DNA of 64,000 bases. Source: an uncultured Sphingomonadales bacterium (GTDB taxonomy: Bacteria > Pseudomonadota > Alphaproteobacteria > Sphingomonadales > Sphingomonadaceae). The first letter of the stretch is position 1. Every line of letters starts with the position of its first letter. Shown here in pieces: positions 60,305-64,000 of the stretch. Under the pieces are notes generated by a model, which saw only the letters and a list, made by a program, of their open reading frames with translations, did no database searches and was not told the origin of the DNA. A program made the position numbers and the translations under genes. The stretch covers positions 1 through 64,000 of the forward strand of contig CAILBC010000030.1 in assembly GCA_903832325.1 (NCBI GenBank), in the 5' to 3' direction.

Positions 60305-61648
60305 TCAGGCGGGGGCGGTATCGCGGCGCAGCGGCGCCACAGTTGCGTCAATGTGCCCGGCCCCTGGTTGTCCGGCCCCCGGTTGCCCGGCCCCTGGTTG
60401 TCCGGCGCCTGGTTGAACCGCATTCAGTCGCTTTTCGGTCGCTTCGATATAATCGCGGGTAATCGGCACCGCATCGCGATCGCGCACCAGTTGCAACTGG
60501 AAATTGACCAGGCTGGCATGTTCGAACCCGGTCGCCGCGCCCGCCAGATAGAACAGCCACATGCGATAGAACTTTTCATCGAACAGTTCGACAATGCGAT
60601 CGTGCTGCGCCACGCAACGATCGAACCACGCGCGCAGCGTGGGCGCATAATGCCGGCGCAAAATCTCGCAATCGGCCAGCATCAGCTTGTTGGGCTCGAT
60701 CGCCGCCACGGTTTCGCTCAAGCTGGGAATATAGCCGCCGGGGAAAATGTATTTGCGCGTGAAATCGTCGGTGATCGCCGGCGGCGCGGCGCGGCCGATG
60801 GTGTGCAGAAGCATCACCCCGTGCGGTTCCAGCAGATTGTGGCAGGTGCGGAAAAACGTGGGGAAATTGCGCGTGCCGACATGTTCGAACATGCCCACCG
60901 ACACGATCCGGTCGAATTTGCCGGCAACATCGCGATAATCGGTCAGGCTGAACGTAACCGCGTGGTCCACCCCTTCGCGTGCGGCCCAGGCCTTGGCATA
61001 GCCGATCTGTTCCTTGCTCAGCGAAATGCCGTGAATCCTTGCACCCGATACTTTGTGCAGGTGGATGGCCAGGCCCCCCCAGCCGCAGCCGATATCCAGC
61101 ACGGTGTCGCCCGGTTTCAGCGCCAGCTTGGCCGCGATGTGGTTCATCTTGGCAATCTGCGCCTCTTCCAGCGTGGTCACGCCGTCGGCCCAGTAGGCGC
61201 AGGAATATTGCCGGTTGGAATCGAGGAACAAGTCATACAGCCGGTCGTCAATGTCATAATGGTGCGCGACATTGCGCAGGCTGGCGGCGCGCGCGTTGAT
61301 CCGGTTGATCCGCCCCACCACGGCCAGCCGCAATTTGGCAAACAGCCCCGGATTGTCGAGATCGCGCCCGCTGTCCCACGGGTTGTTGCGCCGCACCAGC
61401 CCGACAAAATCCATGATGTCGCCGCCGGTAATGTCCAGCCGGCAATCCATATAGGCCTCGGCAAAGCCCAGGCTGGGGTTGCGCGCGATCTTGCCCGGCA
61501 CGCCCTTGTCATGCAGCACCAGGCCCAGATCGGCCCAGCCTTCGCGCGGGGTGCCATAGACACGCTGGCGGCCGCCCGCCTCGGTCAGCGTGACAGTGCC
61601 GGTATGGATCAGACGTTTGAGCGCGGCATCAAGCAGGAACATTGACAT
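60305..61648 (-). CDS. cfa: Cyclopropane-fatty-acyl-phospholipid synthase family
   Basis: The product has about 447 residues. It has the N-terminal lipid-binding region ('PSLGFAEAYMDCRLDITGGDIMDFVGLV') and the SAM-binding site 'VLDIGCGWGGLAIHLHKVSGARIHGISLSKEQIGYAK'. 'YSCAYW' and 'MFEHVGTRNFPTFFRTCHNLLEPHGVMLLHTIG' are family hallmarks, the glutamate and histidine helping bind bicarbonate. It adds a methylene from SAM to unsaturated acyl chains of membrane lipids. Its last ~30 residues include four copies of 'AGQPG' or close variants made by a 15-bp DNA repeat; these are probably dispensable. ATG 61648 is chosen over TTG 61657. Confidence 0.93.
   Translation of the reverse strand: MSMFLLDAALKRLIHTGTVTLTEAGGRQRVYGTPREGWADLGLVLHDKGVPGKIARNPSLGFAEAYMDCRLDITGGDIMDFVGLVRRNNPWDSGRDLDNPGLFAKLRLAVVGRINRINARAASLRNVAHHYDIDDRLYDLFLDSNRQYSCAYWADGVTTLEEAQIAKMNHIAAKLALKPGDTVLDIGCGWGGLAIHLHKVSGARIHGISLSKEQIGYAKAWAAREGVDHAVTFSLTDYRDVAGKFDRIVSVGMFEHVGTRNFPTFFRTCHNLLEPHGVMLLHTIGRAAPPAITDDFTRKYIFPGGYIPSLSETVAAIEPNKLMLADCEILRRHYAPTLRAWFDRCVAQHDRIVELFDEKFYRMWLFYLAGAATGFEHASLVNFQLQLVRDRDAVPITRDYIEATEKRLNAVQPGAGQPGAGQPGAGQPGAGHIDATVAPLRRDTAPA
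60357..60416 (-). repeat. Four 15-bp repeats in the cfa C-terminus
   Basis: Units at 60357, 60372, 60387 and 60402 have the form CCGGCnCCnGGTTGn. They encode the 'QPGAG' tail repeats of the cyclopropane synthase. Confidence 0.9.
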
Positions 61649-61702
61649 CGTCAGCAAAACCCGTGGTGGCTGGTGGTCGTGGATGAATGGCCTTTACCCT
61701 GC

Positions 61703-61724
61703 GGTCTTTGCAAGGTCTTTGCAA
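61703..61724 (+). repeat. 11-bp tandem duplication before the PhzF gene
   Basis: GGTCTTTGCAA occurs at 61703-61713 and again at 61714-61724, in the gap between the divergent cfa and PhzF-like genes, about 35 bp before the start codon. Confidence 0.8.
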
Positions 61725-61758
61725 GGCGTCACGGTTGCTTGCGGCGGGGTGCGCGCCT

Positions 61759-62613
61759 ATGTCCTGCACCATGCAGCTTGATCTGGTCGATGTTTTCGGT
61801 GCGGGGCCGCTTTCGGGCAATCCGCTGGCGGTGGTGCGCGGCGGTGATGCGCTGGATGCGGGCCAGATGCTGGCGCTCACCCGCTGGCTGGGATTTTCGG
61901 AAACCACCTTTCTGTTGCCGCCGACCGATCACCGGGCGGATTACGCCTTGCGCATATTCTATCCCGCGGGCGAATTGCCCTTTGCCGGGCACCCCACCCT
62001 GGGCAGCGCGGCGGCCTGGCTGGCCACGGGTGCAACCCCGGCGACACCCGGGCTGGTGGTGCAGGAATGCGGCGCCGGGCTGATCGATGTGCGCCTTTCC
62101 GACGATGCCATGGCCTTTCGCGCCCCGCCGCTGCGCCGGTCCGGCCCGCTGGACGATGCGGACCTGGCCGAGGCGATCCGCGTGGCCGGGGTGGACCGGC
62201 GCGACGTGATTGCGGGCGTGCATGGTGACAATGGGCCGGGCTGGCGGCTGCTGCATCTGGCCTCTGCCGAGGCGGTGCTGGCTGCGGTTCCGGTTTCCGG
62301 CGCTCCGGTGCCCACCGATATCGGGCTGGTGGGCGCCTGGCCGCACGGGCACGATCGGCAATTCGAAGTGCGCGCCTTTTTTGCCGATGCCAACGGGCGC
62401 ATCGCCGAAGACCCGGTGACCGGCAGCCTGAACGCCGCCGTGGCGCAATATCTGGTGGCGGCCGGTCGCGCCGCCGCGCCGGGCTATGCCGCGGGGCAGG
62501 GGCAATGCATCGGCGCCGACGGGCGCATCGGCGTAACAATCGATCCCGATGGTGCGATCTGGATCGGCGGCCGCACGCGCATCATCGCGCGCGGCGCGGC
62601 GCTGGTACTTTAA
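61759..62613 (+). CDS. PhzF-family isomerase/epimerase
   Basis: The product has 284 residues. ATG 61759 or ATG 61771 fits the conserved opening 'MQLDLVDVFGAGPLSGNPLAVV'. The general acid-base glutamate is Glu48 in 'WLGFSETTFLLPP', and the second-half motif 'IAEDPVTGSLNAAVAQYL' is diagnostic. The family has a diaminopimelate-epimerase-like fold; members isomerise 2,3-dihydro-3-hydroxyanthranilate in phenazine synthesis, but most have unknown substrates. No other phenazine gene is present, so a phenazine role is unlikely. It stands alone. Confidence 0.92.
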   Translation: MSCTMQLDLVDVFGAGPLSGNPLAVVRGGDALDAGQMLALTRWLGFSETTFLLPPTDHRADYALRIFYPAGELPFAGHPTLGSAAAWLATGATPATPGLVVQECGAGLIDVRLSDDAMAFRAPPLRRSGPLDDADLAEAIRVAGVDRRDVIAGVHGDNGPGWRLLHLASAEAVLAAVPVSGAPVPTDIGLVGAWPHGHDRQFEVRAFFADANGRIAEDPVTGSLNAAVAQYLVAAGRAAAPGYAAGQGQCIGADGRIGVTIDPDGAIWIGGRTRIIARGAALVL

Positions 62614-62847
62614 GCCGCGCGCACTGCGCGACCGCAGGCCGCCTGAACGGCATGACCCGTGCCGGTTCACCGTGGGCTAACCTTCGTTAGTTGATATACC
62701 CGCTCGGGCCCCACACCAGAACGTGCCGGGCCCGCAGCGCGCCGCGATTGCGGTGACCCCGTCGCATTGCCGCAAAAGGTTGCCTGATGCAGCCACGCGA
62801 TCGGGATATGGAACAAGGCCGGGATATTGAAAAAAAGATTGCCCGCC

Positions 62848-64000
62848 ATGACCGGATTCAGGTCGCGCCCCCGCGCACTTGCCGCCTCGACTGCCATGCT
62901 GATGCTGGCCGCCTGCCAGGGTGGGGGTGTGCCGGGGCCTGCCCCGTCGGACAGCGGCAGCGGCGTGGCCGAGGCCCTTCCGCCCGAGTCCCTGCCGCTC
63001 ACCACCACCATCGCGCCGCCGCAGACCGTTGCGCCGCCGGTGACCGAACTGCCCGAAGCGCATGGCCTGGTGCGGCGGCGGCTGGCCAACCCGCGCGACG
63101 GCTATGCCTATCTCGATCGGGCCTATTATCAGGACAATGCGGTAACCGATGCACCGCCCGATTATGCCTTTGACAATGGCGGTGTGCGGCCGTGGACCTG
63201 GGCGACCGGCGATGGCGCACGCGTGATTACCGAGCCTGTGGCCGATGGCTATCGCACGTATTATTACAACGCCGGGTCCAACCGCCCCTATCTGGTGCGC
63301 GATCCGCGCTATTCCTATGCTTATGACAACGGTGCGCTGGTTGCGGTGTTTACGGCGCGGGGCGTGCCGGTTGACCTGAACACGGATGGCGCCCCGCTGC
63401 GCTATGCCGGGCGCTATGGCGATCGCGGCGCGGCGCTGTGGGCGCAGGCCACGCGCGGGCAGCATCAGCCGGTAAACGCCTATGCCTGGGGCGATCGCCG
63501 CCCGGATCTGGCCGCGCAACGCGCCGAATGGCAACGCCAGCGGCAGGCCAATGCCGATTGGGCGGAATGGAATCGCGCGCACGGCAGCGATGAAGAACGC
63601 CGGTGGAGCGATGTGCGCGATACGCACCAGCAGGCCGCGCAGCAGTTCGGCGCCTGGCAGCAGAACCACTATCAAAGTGCACAACCGCAATATTATCCCG
63701 CGTATGACGGTTCCTTGGGCAACGGTGGCGGAAACGGCGGGGATGGCGGTCGGCACCATGATCACACGGCCGCGATTGTCGGCGGTGTGGTGGGCGCAGG
63801 GCTGATCGCGGCGGGCATCTCCGCGGTGTTTGGCCACCGCGATGCCCCCCATGCGCAACCCCAACCCCAACCCCAACCCCAAATCCAGCAGCCCCGGCAG
63901 CAGGCGCAACCCGTGATGCCGCAGCAGGGAGGTGCACCGGCCCAGGCGCCCTATCCGGTTCCGCCGCAGCGCTATGCCCAACCCGCCGGGCCGGCAAACG
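62848..64000 (+). CDS. Partial lipoprotein, cut by the window end
   Basis: The frame from ATG 62848 stays open for 384 codons to the last base. The signal peptide ends in a lipobox, 'MLMLAACQGG', so Cys23 should be lipidated. The mature part is rich in Tyr, Asp, Asn and Gly ('DGYAYLDRAYYQDNAVTDAPPDYAFDNGG', 'YRTYYYNAGSNRPYLVRDPRYSYAYDNG'). A Trp/Arg/Gln-rich stretch (residues 220-270) and a glycine-zipper-like hydrophobic segment 'AAIVGGVVGAGLIAAGISAVFG' follow. A slippage-prone (CAACCC)n run encodes 'AQPQPQPQPQ'. It may be an envelope or surface protein. No family recognised. Confidence 0.75.
   Translation, partial: MTGFRSRPRALAASTAMLMLAACQGGGVPGPAPSDSGSGVAEALPPESLPLTTTIAPPQTVAPPVTELPEAHGLVRRRLANPRDGYAYLDRAYYQDNAVTDAPPDYAFDNGGVRPWTWATGDGARVITEPVADGYRTYYYNAGSNRPYLVRDPRYSYAYDNGALVAVFTARGVPVDLNTDGAPLRYAGRYGDRGAALWAQATRGQHQPVNAYAWGDRRPDLAAQRAEWQRQRQANADWAEWNRAHGSDEERRWSDVRDTHQQAAQQFGAWQQNHYQSAQPQYYPAYDGSLGNGGGNGGDGGRHHDHTAAIVGGVVGAGLIAAGISAVFGHRDAPHAQPQPQPQPQIQQPRQQAQPVMPQQGGAPAQAPYPVPPQRYAQPAGPAN

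Noticed and set aside
61759..62613. Phenazine biosynthesis locus
   Set aside because: Only a PhzF-like gene is present; this family is widespread without phenazines.

Overview
The window reads as chromosomal DNA of a GC-rich alphaproteobacterium of the Sphingomonadales (Novosphingobium or Sphingomonas type). The reasons are three large paralogous TonB-dependent receptors, a TPR-sulfotransferase beside them, a CC_3452-like small exported protein, many exported peptidases, and the dispersed intergenic repeat built on TTCGACAGGCTCAGCATGAG. This assignment comes from gene content and has not been searched. I see no rRNA, tRNA, prophage, insertion sequence or CRISPR array.

Layout. 0-18 kb is catabolic and proteolytic: two regulators (TetR, GntR), a class III aminotransferase, an exported penicillin-acylase-type Ntn hydrolase, a phytanoyl-CoA-type dioxygenase, and a same-strand run of amidohydrolase, M42, M16, a zinc-type dehydrogenase, a DUF4153-like membrane protein and an M28 peptidase. 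18-23 kb holds a cytochrome c / FAD oxidase / PLP aldolase-like operon read away from a TetR gene, a DCC-family protein and an EamA transporter divergent from a MocR regulator. 25 kb is a PPK2 kinase with an odd repeat leader.

The centre (26.1-40.9 kb) is the highlight: two complete but unrelated quinoprotein amine dehydrogenase systems side by side. On the minus strand a seven-gene run encodes a TTQ (tryptophan tryptophylquinone) amine dehydrogenase in the order mauB-mauE-mauD-mauA, then a cytochrome c, an XdhC-like protein and a MobA/MocA-like nucleotidyltransferase. On the plus strand a seven-gene run encodes a CTQ (cysteine tryptophylquinone) quinohemoprotein amine dehydrogenase with its full maturation set (qhpA-D-C-B-G-F-E). 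A TetR-family gene lies between them. The upstream regions of both operons carry the same 26-bp motif, 18 positions identical, which suggests common control. Together they should oxidise primary amines to aldehydes in the periplasm and pass electrons to c-type haems; XdhC and MocA suggest that the aldehyde goes to a molybdenum aldehyde oxidoreductase encoded elsewhere.

41-50 kb holds three tandem TonB-dependent receptors, each with its own terminator, a long 5' leader and a shared promoter layout, followed by a divergent TPR-sulfotransferase. 52.6-53.8 kb is non-coding and repeat-rich. 53.8-64 kb carries argG, a MATE exporter, a calpain-type cysteine protease with about 25 decapeptide repeats, a hypothetical protein, a cyclopropane synthase, a PhzF-like protein and a lipoprotein cut off by the window end.

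A second theme is short tandem duplications of 11-47 bp at gene edges (signal peptides, start sites, stop codons, C-termini) and a family of intergenic hairpins whose stems differ but whose linker is conserved.
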